A DNA stretch of 64,000 bases, taken from assembly GCF_004015185.1 (NCBI RefSeq), contig NZ_CP025746.1:186001-250000 (forward strand). The letters are read 5' to 3'. The position numbers and the translations under genes are program-made. How positions within the stretch are numbered: position 1 is the first letter of the stretch; every line of letters begins with the position of its first letter. The notes beneath the pieces are model-generated. The model made no database searches and was not told where the DNA came from. It was given only the letters and a program-made list of their open reading frames with translations. The DNA comes from Clostridium manihotivorum (GTDB lineage: Bacteria > Bacillota > Clostridia > Clostridiales > Clostridiaceae). Shown here in pieces: positions 18,323-27,675 of the stretch.

Positions 18323-19276
18323 ATGAGCAAATTAAAAATATGTAAGATGTGCGGAGAGGAAATAAGTAATTCAGTAAAAATTTGTCCTCATTGTGGTTCA
18401 AAATTGAAGAGGAGAAAACTACGCTATATAATCTTTGCAATTATAGCTTTAATAATAATTGTTATGCTTATTCCTACAGGTAAAGATAATGGTAAGAATA
18501 CTTTAGAAACATCTAAATCACCTTCTTCTAATTCATCAAATGAAACAAAGGATAATATAAAAAGTGGAATTGACTTATTAAGCTACATAGGAAAGAGTAA
18601 AGACGACATAAAGAAGAGCTTCGGAACTCCAAGTAAGATTGACGGAGCTCAAAGTGGTGAATTATATGATTATAAAACCTTTTATTTCACTATAGATAAA
18701 AATAAAGTTTCTTCTATTGAAATAAAAAGCTCAGGCCAGAATGCCAATGGCATTCCAGTTGGTACATCAGTTAAGGATGTAAAAAATAAACTTGGTAATC
18801 CAACTAAAGAATTAAATAATAATGGTTTTATAATGGAATATAGACTTAATGACAATACAACTTCAATTGAATATATCTGTAATGACTTTCATAGCCCTGT
18901 TAACTCAATTGTTATAACTGATTTAACCGCTGGCAAGGAAAAACCTATGGAAGTTACAAAAGAGAAAGTTGAATCTTTAATAGAAGGTAATTGGGTGCTT
19001 GAGCAGAGTATGAATGAACCTAACATTTCTGCATTCATTAATAAATTTTCAGATGGAGTCAAAGATGAAGGAAATGGGGCTTTTAGGACAAAATATAGTA
19101 TTTCAAATAGCAATACTATAATCTATCATGTTTGGAACAAAACAGATCAAGAATATCATGATCTACAGTATTTTATTGAATTTTATGAAGATGGCCAAAG
19201 AATGGAAATTTACACACTAGATAACTATGGAGACAGAGATCCAAATCACAACAATATTTACTATAGATACAATTAA
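18323..19276 (+). CDS. Zinc-ribbon membrane-anchored protein, unknown
   Basis: The 317-residue protein is read from the second ATG (18323), because AAGGAG abuts the first. Residues 3-28 form a zinc ribbon with two C-x2-C pairs (CKMCGEE and CPHCGSK). One membrane helix follows (about 34-51), then a Ser/Asn/Lys linker. From about residue 75 there are two related blocks (YIGKSKDDIKKSFGTPSKI and PVGTSVKDVKNKLGNPTKE), a pattern like SmpA/BamE-type or DUF4309-type domains, presumably outside the membrane. The C-terminal 100 residues are unrecognised. It pairs with the lipoprotein gene 30 bases downstream. Its role on the island is unknown. Confidence 0.6.
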   Translation: MSKLKICKMCGEEISNSVKICPHCGSKLKRRKLRYIIFAIIALIIIVMLIPTGKDNGKNTLETSKSPSSNSSNETKDNIKSGIDLLSYIGKSKDDIKKSFGTPSKIDGAQSGELYDYKTFYFTIDKNKVSSIEIKSSGQNANGIPVGTSVKDVKNKLGNPTKELNNNGFIMEYRLNDNTTSIEYICNDFHSPVNSIVITDLTAGKEKPMEVTKEKVESLIEGNWVLEQSMNEPNISAFINKFSDGVKDEGNGAFRTKYSISNSNTIIYHVWNKTDQEYHDLQYFIEFYEDGQRMEIYTLDNYGDRDPNHNNIYYRYN

Positions 19277-19306
19277 TATTTCTTAAAACAAATGGGGGTT
19301 TTCAAT

Positions 19307-20185
19307 ATGAAGAAGATACTATTCTTAATTATTGCATTATTATTATTTAATATTTCTGGTTGCTCAAACAATGGGCTAAATACCATAAAAAAAGATGCAT
19401 CTGATAAAATACAAAACATATCAGACAAGGAAAACAAAAATGTTCTTATGGTTAAAAACGGGCATCCTACAGATTATCCAAAATCACCTTATGGTACATC
19501 TTTTGAAAAGTTTTTCGCTTCACCAACATGGAAATACTTTAAGTCTGATGATGGGAAAGATATTGTTGAATTTACTGGTAATTGTACATATCAAAATGTT
19601 GAAGTTAAAGCAAGAATGCAATTTATCTTAGATGTAAAGTCTGGAACATTTGAGGCAGGAGCTTTATCATTTAATGATGTTCCACAAAGTCAATTGATAA
19701 CAGCTGCACTATTAAGCAAAGTGTTTGAGGAATCAACATCACAAAAGACAACTACCACTGCAAATGAGAATTCTAATAAAACTAACAACACCAATGATAC
19801 TAAAGAAGGCTTTTATGGCCAGTGGGTTATTAGTAAATTAGTTACTAATTCTGCAGTAGGGTCATATAGTGATGATGATATTAATAAAATAATTGGTAAT
19901 ACTTTGATTTTTTCAAAAGATCAATCTAGTTCCTTTGGCGATGATATTAGCGATATGAATGATACTATTCGAAATCCCATATATAAAAGTTCAGTAATTT
20001 CTAATAAAGATTTTCAAATAAATTATAATATTCCATTTGATAAATTAGGTGTAAAAGGAACCTCCATTACTGAAATAACTGTACTTAATTCAAATAATAC
20101 ATGCTCATGTACCTTTTATATAAAAGATAATGATACTCTAATACTGTATGGCGGGGGATCTTTTTTTGAGCTCCATAAGAAATAG
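19307..20185 (+). CDS. Putative lipoprotein, unknown
   Basis: The 292-residue protein starts at the ATG at 19307, 8 bases after GGGGG; the upstream ATG at 19292 overlaps that site. The signal peptide ends in a lipobox F-N-I-S-G-C (Cys at about residue 19). Two globular parts flank an Asn/Thr-rich linker (about 145-165). The first contains YGTSFEKFFASPTWKYF and the second YGQWVISKLVTNSAVGSYSDD. Both resemble small DUF-type domains in clostridial lipoproteins, but I cannot name a family. It is encoded directly after the zinc-ribbon membrane protein and may act with it at the cell surface. Confidence 0.65.
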   Translation: MKKILFLIIALLLFNISGCSNNGLNTIKKDASDKIQNISDKENKNVLMVKNGHPTDYPKSPYGTSFEKFFASPTWKYFKSDDGKDIVEFTGNCTYQNVEVKARMQFILDVKSGTFEAGALSFNDVPQSQLITAALLSKVFEESTSQKTTTTANENSNKTNNTNDTKEGFYGQWVISKLVTNSAVGSYSDDDINKIIGNTLIFSKDQSSSFGDDISDMNDTIRNPIYKSSVISNKDFQINYNIPFDKLGVKGTSITEITVLNSNNTCSCTFYIKDNDTLILYGGGSFFELHKK

Positions 20186-20279
20186 AGCAATCTTTTATTA
20201 TCATTACTTTTATTGAGTATTTATACATATATCTAACCAACATAAATATAAATATAATCTTTAAAGGTGGTTGATATTT

Positions 20280-20474
20280 ATGTTTAATCAATATGATGAC
20301 TTATTAAATGTAGACGAGCTTTGTGAAGTGTTGTCAATTGGTAAGAATACAGCTTATGAGTTATTAAACTCTGGGGAAATAAAGGCTTTCAAACCATGCC
20401 ATGGACGTGTTTGGAAAATACCCAAATTAGCATTAGAGGAATATATATTATTTAATAGTGGACTAAAAAGATAG
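20280..20474 (+). CDS. AlpA/excisionase-type helix-turn-helix protein
   Basis: The 64-residue protein starts at the ATG at 20280, 7 bases after AAAGGTGG. It is one MerR-like winged HTH: LLNVDELCEVLSIGKNTAYELLNSG, then a wing GRVWKIPKLALEEYI. This form is shared by phage excisionases and AlpA regulators, which switch on integrase or satellite genes. A second protein of this type (25646-25843) lies directly before the integrase and is the better excisionase candidate, so this one may be the AlpA-like activator. Which does what is inference. Confidence 0.75.
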   Translation: MFNQYDDLLNVDELCEVLSIGKNTAYELLNSGEIKAFKPCHGRVWKIPKLALEEYILFNSGLKR

Positions 20475-20921
20475 TAGCTTACTGCTGCTATCTTTTTAAA
20501 TATTAAATTATTTCATTCTTCAATATTTATATAACATTACATGAAATTAATAGGTTTTATCATTCAATTATTATGATTAATATTGTTTAAAATGCATTAG
20601 TTATTTTTTTATGTGATAACATATAATTAATATTTAATATGTATTAAGTAGAGGCGACAGCCTCTACTTTTTTTAAGGGGAAAGGGAAATTGGAATTCAA
20701 AAATCCTGTGGATTTTTTCATTCTCTCCCTTTCCCCTTAACCCCTATCCCTTCTTTTAACATACTTCATAAATCTTCAAAAAATTATTAATTATCATTAT
20801 AATGCTCTGTATATATGAATTAGATATATTATGTAATTGATTTATCTATTGAAGCTTTAAATAACTTGTTATAAAGTAATAATATACAAGTTTTAGATTA
20901 ATTAGGGAGGATTAAAATCAA
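20475..20921 (+). other. Intergenic region with terminator and nested inverted repeat
   Basis: About 450 bases without a gene. AGTAGAGGC-GACA-GCCTCTACT followed by seven T (20647-20674) is a strong plus-strand terminator. Directly after it, a perfect 15-base inverted repeat (TTAAGGGGAAAGGGA at 20673-20687, complement at 20726-20740) encloses a second perfect stem (AAAAATCC/GGATTTTT, 20699-20717). The outer arms are purine-only on one strand apart from their AT tip. The structure may be a small RNA, a second terminator or a replication-linked site. Confidence 0.6.
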
Positions 20922-21931
20922 ATGACTAATGAAAACAAATTATCAACCAAAGAAAATAAAATTAATTGGAGAAAGAAAGTAAAGATTAATTATTCAAGAA
21001 GTGAATATGTTAAAAAATACAAAAGTCAAACCATAACCTCAAATAGCTTTAAAGAGCGTTTAGATAATATGATTAATCAATATAATATTGATAAAGCTAA
21101 CTTGAAACGAGATAATATCCAGGAAGCAGAGTATGAGATTCAATACGATATTGCAGATTTATTTTGTATAATGCTCAAAGATTTCACCCAAAACCCCCTA
21201 TATGACGGAAGGGATTCTTTAGATAAAGTAACAGCAACTAATATAATTGATTATAATAATACGATAATTAAAGATATAGAAAATCTTCCTGACTATTTAA
21301 AATTCTTTATAAAAAATGATGAGAATTTCAAATTTAACTATGCTCTATCTAAATATGCTCCTTTATTATTAGATCGTTTAACACTTCTATTTGCTACTAT
21401 AACTCTATTTAGTAATTCAAGTTCTGGTAATATAATGATAGATTTAATTAAATCTATTGATCAGTGGATTGACCAATACTTTACGCACTATAACGAACTT
21501 GAAAATTATAAAAACAATTCAGATATACCTATTCTTAACATAAGCGCATCTAACGAAATTAACTTAGAAAGCAACGCTGGATACTCAATTGATCTTATAT
21601 TAGAAAGAGGATTTAAGAAATTTTACAGAAATGATAACTCATTTAATAGCAATATACCTAAAGATCTTTTGGATAATATACTTAAAAATGAAACTAAGGC
21701 TACCAATGATAATACAGATGAAATAAGAAGTCGTTATACTGAATTTCTTAATAGAACTTATATCCCACCAAAGGGTTTACAAAAATTAGAGTCACATTAT
21801 GAAAACATAGAAAAAACAGTTGAAAATATTGAGGATGCCTTAAAACCTTCATCCATAATCAGTTTAAAAGATGATTATATTAGATTTGTAAAATCAAAAC
21901 TCCATGAAGGTTTATTAAATTTTAATATATA

Positions 21932-23124
21932 TATTGCAAATTGGTTTCTACAATCTAACACATAGCCTGTCTATTGTTTGAGTAGGAACCTTATTTATGT
22001 TACTTATAAACTTTTGAATTGCAGTTCTAACTTGTGGCAGAGATTTATAAAAGACATTGTTAATAACAGATGCCTTTAGCCATCCCCATAACCCCTCTAT
22101 AAGATTCATTTCTGGACTATACGGTGGTAAAAACATCAATTCAAGCCTATCTTTAACTCTATTAAGAAATGGCTGAATCAGCTTTGCATGATGAATCTTA
22201 GCATTGTCTAATACCACAACAATTTTTCCTTTTGGATACTGCTTAAGTACGTTTTCTAAAAAGTCATTAAATATCTTAGCGTCATATCTTTCATGTTCCT
22301 CGCAATATACGTTACCAGTCTCGTAATCCAATATTCCCATAAGTTTAACACCTGCATTTTTACCGAACGTAGGAATTTTCCTTTGTTGTCCTCTTATAAA
22401 CCAGCTCTTTTGAATTGCTTGATAATCTCTAATCATTGATTCATCTTCAAATAAGATGGTATCAACTAAGCCATTGAGGCATTTTTTTTAAAGCTTTAAA
22501 GTCACTTTTAAAAATTTCTTGCTTTTCTTTATCAGCTTTCGCTAAGACGTAAGTAGGTCTAGTATAACTTAAATTTAATCTATGAAGTACATATGCTATT
22601 CCTCTATGTGACATATTTATATTAAATTCTTTAATAACCCATTGCCTCACTAATTCAATAGTCCAATTCATTTTAGATTCGAAGCCTACATCTTCTGGAG
22701 TTTTTGTAGTTATAGTTTCTACAATGAGCTTCTCTTGAAGTGAATTGATTTTCTTTGCGCTCCGCCGCCGTGGCCAATATTTAATCCATCTATTCCTTTT
22801 GATTTATAATTTTTTATATATGTAGAAACAGTATGTTCTTCTAGATTCTCCATTTCAGCTATTTTTCTATTTGTAAATCCATCAAAATGCTTAAGTAAAA
22901 CAGAATATCTTTTATATAACCTTGTGTTTTTAGTCTTTTTTAAAGCTGATTTTAACTCGTTTATATCATCTTCATGCCCAGCAATCTTATTAAGAATCAA
23001 AATATCCATATTTAAAACCTCGCTATAATTTTTATTTTATATTCTAGTTTGGATATTTTAGTTATCTTATATTAATGGATGTTCTTACCTAAATATCATA
23101 TCGAAATTTTCATCTTGCAACATA
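21932..23124 (-). mobile_element. IS630-family insertion sequence, about 1.19 kb
   Basis: The IS splits the gene at 20922-23421. Both ends carry TTGCAA followed by ATTGG or GATG (left 21934, right complement ending at 23120) in a TATATA run, consistent with insertion at TA as known for IS630/Tc1. The AT run leaves the exact ends ambiguous by a few bases. Its size fits the family. Confidence 0.75.
21948..23009 (-). pseudogene. IS630-family transposase in three reading frames
   Basis: The transposase reads from 23009 as a helix-turn-helix segment (FTNRKIAEMENLEEHTVSTYI). It shifts to a second frame before QEKLIVETITTKTPEDVGFE and MNWTIELVRQW (22671 onward), then to a third for the DDE catalytic part (22436-21948). 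The third part holds VVLDNAKIHHAK and LPPYSPEMNLIEGLWGWLK, that is, the second Asp and the Glu of the DDE triad; the first Asp is near DYETGNVY or the preceding FEDES. The second shift falls on a run of eight A (about 22489-22496), where seven would keep frame. Either two mutations have killed it or frameshifting is used for expression. Confidence 0.8.
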
Positions 23125-23596
23125 TATATATATGGATCATCAAATTACGTTATTGATGGTAGAAATGTTACTAGATATATTCAAAAGCTTTCTAACTGCC
23201 ATAAAGATTCATTAAATAATGATATTAATAGATATGCCAATGAAATATACAACCTTAAAATAAAAGATTGTGAAGATAAGCAAAACCTTCTTATTCAACT
23301 AACTTCTCCTAATTCCTCTATGTCTGGGAAACAAATACGTCACAACTTAGATTTATTATTAGGACAAACCTTACTATTAACATTAAAAAAAGAATATAGT
23401 CATAGCGACAACAATAAATAATACATCTATCGTTTTTCTCCCATTAATATTAATTAATGGGAGTTTTTGTTTTCGCAATTATCACTTGTATCTCTTCCAA
23501 GTAAAGACTAGCTTATTTTGTTATTATAAAATCTTAATTAAACAAGGCTACTTAGATTATAAGATTAAATTTTTCATTAGGCTAGGAGGAGTATAT

Positions 23597-25447
23597 ATGA
23601 CCACTAATTCATTCGGTATTTCCAAACAAATAGATAGTTTAAAAACAACAATTTATAGTTCTAACTCTAACATATCTTCAGATACTAGATTTGAAGAAAA
23701 TAAATCAATGAGTAAAGCCATTAGTCAAACCGATATAAATCCATATGAATTTCACAAGATGAAATTAGATGACCTTATTATTAATGATGATGGTTCTGAG
23801 CTTTCAGAAAAAATGATTAATGCTTGCAAAAAGAAGTTACAAGATCTTGAAAAGATATATAACAATTCGCAAAGAAGTTCTTTTATGACCATGCCCGACA
23901 GTACGGGCAAGATCATTCATGCTACCGCACCCAAAGAAATTAACAATTTCAATCAAACCAATAAAATAAATTCAGATTTATCATCTAAAATAGAACCAAT
24001 GCAAAACTGTGAGGAAAAAGTTATAACTTCTGATGCATTGAAACAAATTCAAGCTGCTGAATTAAATAAAATTTTAAATCCAAATGTAAACAGTAGTATT
24101 AATAAGCTTGACTTTTTTAGACATTCAAAAGACCCAAGAATTAATGTTGAAAATGTAAAAATTCTCATTATGACAAGAATACCGTTTATTAATATGGAAC
24201 AGTTAAGATTATATAATTGCCATTATGGTTATTATCAATCACTTTCAATTGATGATATTCTTATTGAAATAAATAGATTTATTCCATCTAATATAAGAAA
24301 TATTCTTGAACCCTCTGATTTGAAAAAAATATACGCTGCAATAAGATTAGATCCTAATATTCAATTAAGAACTGAAAACTTAATGGATACAAAGTATCTA
24401 ATAAATTGTATTAACGGGGTTTTGGATCTTAATAGTGCTTTTAGCTCTCATCATCCTTATGTATTAGAGCACTCTAATTCATATTGTTTTATTAATTGTG
24501 TACAAGCTAGTTATAACCCTAACTACACACTTAAAAATACAGTTTTTGAAAGATTTATTTTAACTATAACAGGAGGTAATAATGAATTAATATTTTTAAT
24601 ACAAGAAGTCCTAGGGTATGTTTTTTCAAATTTTAATAATGCTAAAAAAGCATTTTTATTATTTGGTGAGTCGAACTCAGGAAAAAGCGTCCTTCTTAAA
24701 GTTATATCGAGTATATGTGGAGAAAATAATGTATCAAATATTCCACTTCAAAATTTATCAGATGAGAAGTATGTTGCTGAATTATACGGAAAGTTAATAA
24801 ATATATTTAGCGAACTTCCTGATAAAGAAATAGTTGATACTGGCACATTTAAAGCTTTAGTAAGTGAAACTGATAAAGTTTCAGCTAGAAAATTATTTAA
24901 AAATCCTTTTTCGTTCTATAATAAATGCAAATTGCTCTTTGCCACAAACAATCTTCCTGAGATAAAAACATCTTCATATAAGAATAATTTAGCATTTTTC
25001 AATAGATTGATAATTATTCCTTTTAATTATAGCGTACCAGAGGCTAACCAAGATAAAGATTTAGTACATAAACTACTTTTAGAAAAAGACATTATCTTTT
25101 CTTGGGCTATAGATGGGTTAATTCGTTACATTACTAATGGATATAAATTTTCCGAGTGTTATCTATCATCAAACATTTTAAATAACTATGTTCAAAATAG
25201 TAATTCAATTTTATCGTTTATTAATGATAAATGCTTACTAGATAAAGATAGCTATGTTCATTTTGATAAATTATTTGAAGCTCTTGTAAATTATTGTAAT
25301 GATAATCTTATAGATATACCTTCAAACAAAGATAAAAAATATCTAAAGACCATCCTACAAGATAAATACAAATTGCAATATAGGCGTTTAAATAGATTTG
25401 AAGGGAATAAATATGGGTTTGAAGGCTTAAAGCTCCTAGAAAATTAA
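23597..25447 (+). CDS. P4-type SF3 helicase (D5_N / poxvirus-D5-like replication protein)
   Basis: The 616-residue protein starts at the ATG at 23597 behind AGGAGG; an upstream in-frame start has no site. The first 170 residues are polar and show no primase motif. From about 185, the D5_N region carries YLINCINGVLDL. The SF3 core has Walker A G357-E-S-N-S-G-K-S364, Walker B-like INIFSELPD, and the C-motif region CKLLFATNNLPEI ending in the sensor Asn. This family unwinds DNA at the origin of phages, plasmids and satellites. No primase Zn or TOPRIM signature is seen, so priming may come from the host, helper or an unrecognised N-terminal domain. It implies that the excised element replicates itself. 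Confidence 0.85.
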   Translation: MTTNSFGISKQIDSLKTTIYSSNSNISSDTRFEENKSMSKAISQTDINPYEFHKMKLDDLIINDDGSELSEKMINACKKKLQDLEKIYNNSQRSSFMTMPDSTGKIIHATAPKEINNFNQTNKINSDLSSKIEPMQNCEEKVITSDALKQIQAAELNKILNPNVNSSINKLDFFRHSKDPRINVENVKILIMTRIPFINMEQLRLYNCHYGYYQSLSIDDILIEINRFIPSNIRNILEPSDLKKIYAAIRLDPNIQLRTENLMDTKYLINCINGVLDLNSAFSSHHPYVLEHSNSYCFINCVQASYNPNYTLKNTVFERFILTITGGNNELIFLIQEVLGYVFSNFNNAKKAFLLFGESNSGKSVLLKVISSICGENNVSNIPLQNLSDEKYVAELYGKLINIFSELPDKEIVDTGTFKALVSETDKVSARKLFKNPFSFYNKCKLLFATNNLPEIKTSSYKNNLAFFNRLIIIPFNYSVPEANQDKDLVHKLLLEKDIIFSWAIDGLIRYITNGYKFSECYLSSNILNNYVQNSNSILSFINDKCLLDKDSYVHFDKLFEALVNYCNDNLIDIPSNKDKKYLKTILQDKYKLQYRRLNRFEGNKYGFEGLKLLEN

Positions 25448-25645
25448 GTTGCTCTTAACTATGGAACTTTGGAACAAATCATTCAAAACCAAGCACATCT
25501 CTAGTATTTGAGCTTAACAATAAAACTTATAAATGGAACTTGTTCCATTTATATTTGGAATCTTATCACTTTAAAAATTGAAGTAATTATTCTTAATTAC
25601 AATTATATACTATTAAATTGAAGAATATATTTGGAGGTTTTATTT

Positions 25646-25843
25646 ATGAATTACAATGATTTAAATATTAAAAAAACCATGTCTGTTAAGGAGTTTTCTA
25701 CCGAATATGGTATTGGATTAAATAAAGCATATGAATTAATTAATTCCACTAATTTTCCTGTAATTCGATGCGGTAAAAAGTATGTAATTATAAGGTCTAA
25801 GGTGGATGACTGGATGTTTAATCAAGCAGGAAAGTGTTTTTAA
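25646..25843 (+). CDS. xis: Excisionase-like helix-turn-helix protein
   Basis: The 65-residue protein starts at the ATG at 25646, 7 bases after GGAGG. One MerR-like winged HTH covers most of it: MSVKEFSTEYGIGLNKAYELINSTNFPVIRCGKKYVIIRSKVDDWM. The position immediately upstream of the integrase (45 bases) is that of excisionases in Tn916-like and satellite elements. It probably bends DNA at the right end to favour excision. The name rests on fold and context. Confidence 0.75.
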   Translation: MNYNDLNIKKTMSVKEFSTEYGIGLNKAYELINSTNFPVIRCGKKYVIIRSKVDDWMFNQAGKCF

Positions 25844-25888
25844 AACACTTTTCTACCATAGTTATTAAATTATTGGAGGTAAACTAAT

Positions 25889-27046
25889 ATGAAGAAGTCA
25901 AATGGTGAAGGCTCAATTAATAAATATAAAAATGGCTGGAGAGCTACAATAACAATTGGAAGAGACGATACTGGAAAACTAAAAAGAAAGCAATTTTACG
26001 GTAGAACTAAATCTGAAGTTATAAGCAAGATGAATGATTATAAAAGTAAATCAACTTTTGGATTAATTTCAAAAGATGAAAAAATAACTCTTCAAGAATG
26101 GATGAATTTTTGGCTAACTAATTTTAAAGTAAACGACAGTAGACCAGCCACGATAGAGCGATACAATGGAATATATAGAAATTATATTAAAAACTCAGAG
26201 ATAGGAGTTATCAAATTAAAAGATCTGAAATCTTCGCATGTACAGGCTTATTATAACACTTTAGCAAAAAACAAAAGTGCTAATATAGTTAAAACACTGC
26301 ATAAACTGCTTAAATCAGGTATTAATCAAGCCTGCAGAGAACAATATATTATTATAAATCCATGCACAGGCGTAAAAACGCCTAAAGTTGAGGAAAAAGA
26401 AGAGGTGCAAGCATTTTCATTAATAGAACAACATTCCTTTTTAAGCTACCTAGATAATAGTAAGCATAGACTTCGCACTCTTTTTAAACTCGATTTAAGC
26501 ACAGGCCTACGTCTTGGTGAAATCATTGCACTTAGATGGTGTGATATAGATTTTATCAATAATAATATTAAGATCTCTAGAACCCTTAAAAGAGTTGCAA
26601 AAATTAATTCAACTAGCGGTAATAAAACAGAAATCATAGAGCAACCCCCTAAGACTAAAAATAGCGCTAGAACAGTACCTTTTCCTTCATCTATGATTTC
26701 CGAACTAAATCATCATAAAAGAAGGCAATTAGAAGAAAAACTGAAAGCTGGAGATGCATACAATGACAATGACTTAGTATTTGCAACTGAATTAGGTCAT
26801 CCTATTGACGGTAGAAATTTATCTAGAAGTTTTCATAGGATATTGAATAATGCTAATATATCTGATAAAAAATTTCATTCTCTAAGGCATACCTATGCCA
26901 CAAGATTATTTGAAAGAGGAGTTTCATTAAAAACAGTTCAGAAATTATTGGGACACAGTAAATTAGAGATAACTGCAAATATATATACTCATGTACATTT
27001 AGATGAAAAAATTAAAGCTGTTGAATTACTTAATGATGTACTTTAG
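25889..27046 (+). CDS. int: Tyrosine recombinase integrase with AP2-like N-terminal domain
   Basis: The 385-residue protein starts at an ATG 7 bases after GGAGG. Residues 5-52 form the AP2-like arm-binding domain (GEGSINKYKNGWRATITIG), followed by a core-binding SAM-like domain (65-165) and the catalytic domain. All catalytic residues are present: R208 (TGLRLGE), K257, H330-S-L-R333, H356 (LLGHSK) and Y366 (IYTHVH). It catalyses recombination between the island's site and the 3' end of tRNA-Arg. It lies 670 bases from the right junction, reads toward it and ends at a bidirectional terminator. Full length and intact motifs suggest the island may still be mobile. Confidence 0.95.
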   Translation: MKKSNGEGSINKYKNGWRATITIGRDDTGKLKRKQFYGRTKSEVISKMNDYKSKSTFGLISKDEKITLQEWMNFWLTNFKVNDSRPATIERYNGIYRNYIKNSEIGVIKLKDLKSSHVQAYYNTLAKNKSANIVKTLHKLLKSGINQACREQYIIINPCTGVKTPKVEEKEEVQAFSLIEQHSFLSYLDNSKHRLRTLFKLDLSTGLRLGEIIALRWCDIDFINNNIKISRTLKRVAKINSTSGNKTEIIEQPPKTKNSARTVPFPSSMISELNHHKRRQLEEKLKAGDAYNDNDLVFATELGHPIDGRNLSRSFHRILNNANISDKKFHSLRHTYATRLFERGVSLKTVQKLLGHSKLEITANIYTHVHLDEKIKAVELLNDVL

Positions 27047-27074
27047 TTAGCTATAAACTATTGTTATAAAATAT

Positions 27075-27108
27075 AAAAAAGAATTCCCAGAACTGAGAAT
27101 TCTTTTTT
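27075..27108. terminator. Bidirectional terminator between integrase and 90-residue peptide gene
   Basis: AAAAAAGAATTC is matched by GAATTCTTTTTT around a short loop, giving A and T runs on both sides. It can end both convergent transcripts. Confidence 0.8.
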
Positions 27109-27147
27109 GCACCTAAATTACTAGCATATAGATCTTTTCAAGAAATA

Positions 27148-27420
27148 TTATTTAACCATATCAGAAATAGCCTTAATTACAGTTGCATTAGCCGCGGTGG
27201 TGGTACTTCCCCCAGCAATTGTTCCTACTCCTAAAGAAGTAGCAGCTGTTAACCCAGCCTCGGTCGCTGCAGAAGCAACAGTTCCTGCTACAATAGTTCC
27301 CAAGCTTGTAGTCCCTGTAGCTACAATGGTTCCTACTACAGGAATTGTTGAAACTACTGCTGACGTAGCAGCTGCCGCTGTTGTAGCAACTGTCGCAAAA
27401 ATTGGTATAAGAAAAAACAT
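27148..27420 (-). CDS. Ala/Thr/Gly/Val-rich hydrophobic small protein, unknown
   Basis: The 90-residue frame starts at the ATG at 27420, 6 bases after a clean AGGAGG, so translation is likely. Apart from the first eight residues it is almost entirely small residues: Ala, Thr, Val, Gly and Ser, with only a few charged ones (one Glu, then K, D, K at the C-terminal KAISDMVK). GTIVA recurs twice (VVGTIVATGTTSLGTIVAGT), and Gly spaced in glycine-zipper fashion could allow membrane insertion. It has no Cys and no cleavable leader that I can identify. It sits between the integrase and the tRNA, a usual place for cargo genes. It could be a membrane-active peptide, a bacteriocin-like product or a structural peptide; none of these is proven. 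Confidence 0.6.
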   Translation of the reverse strand: MFFLIPIFATVATTAAAATSAVVSTIPVVGTIVATGTTSLGTIVAGTVASAATEAGLTAATSLGVGTIAGGSTTTAANATVIKAISDMVK

Positions 27421-27625
27421 AATATACCTCCTATACAAATATTTTAGACACTATCATTCATCTATATGTCTATATACGAATTCTTGACTACACTAGTATT
27501 TCTCATACAAAGATACCTCTTTTATTTATAAAAAACTTCTGCATATTTTTATATACTAAAATATGCTTCAAATTAATATTTTTATTATCATAGATATATG
27601 CATAAATTTAATGTTATTGACGTGG

Positions 27626-27645
27626 TTGTGTTATAATTGTGTTAT
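27626..27645 (+). repeat. Right integrase arm-site candidate
   Basis: TTGTGTTATAATTGTGTTAT differs by one base from 9367-9386 and lies 67 bases inside the right end. The upstream 27421-27625 stretch holds only the promoter of the 90-residue gene. Confidence 0.65.
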
Positions 27646-27675
27646 TTTAATTGATATAGTTGATATTATACGAAT

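Larger units (their letters stand above)
20922..23421 (+). pseudogene. Hypothetical island gene interrupted by an IS630-family insertion
   Basis: The gene starts at 20922 after GGGAGG, and its frame runs to about 21931 (residues 1-337, predominantly helical, charged, no recognised motif). After the insertion the same kind of Asn/Lys-rich coding sequence resumes from about 23125 (YGSSNYVIDGRN) and reaches a stop at 23421. Joining the two sides at a TA within the AT run gives one continuous protein of about 434 residues. As it stands a 347-residue product would end inside the IS. It lies just upstream of the SF3 helicase gene, so it may have served in replication or its control. I do not recognise the family. 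Confidence 0.7.

Noticed and set aside
23486..23596. An N-terminal extension of the SF3 helicase
   Set aside because: The segment is Lys/Tyr/Phe-rich intergenic-like sequence with no ribosome site; AGGAGG precedes the ATG at 23597.
27197..27487. A 96-codon plus-strand frame opposite the 90-residue peptide
   Set aside because: The low-complexity Ala/Val/Pro composition is what the antisense of the minus-strand gene produces; no ribosome site, while the minus strand has AGGAGG.
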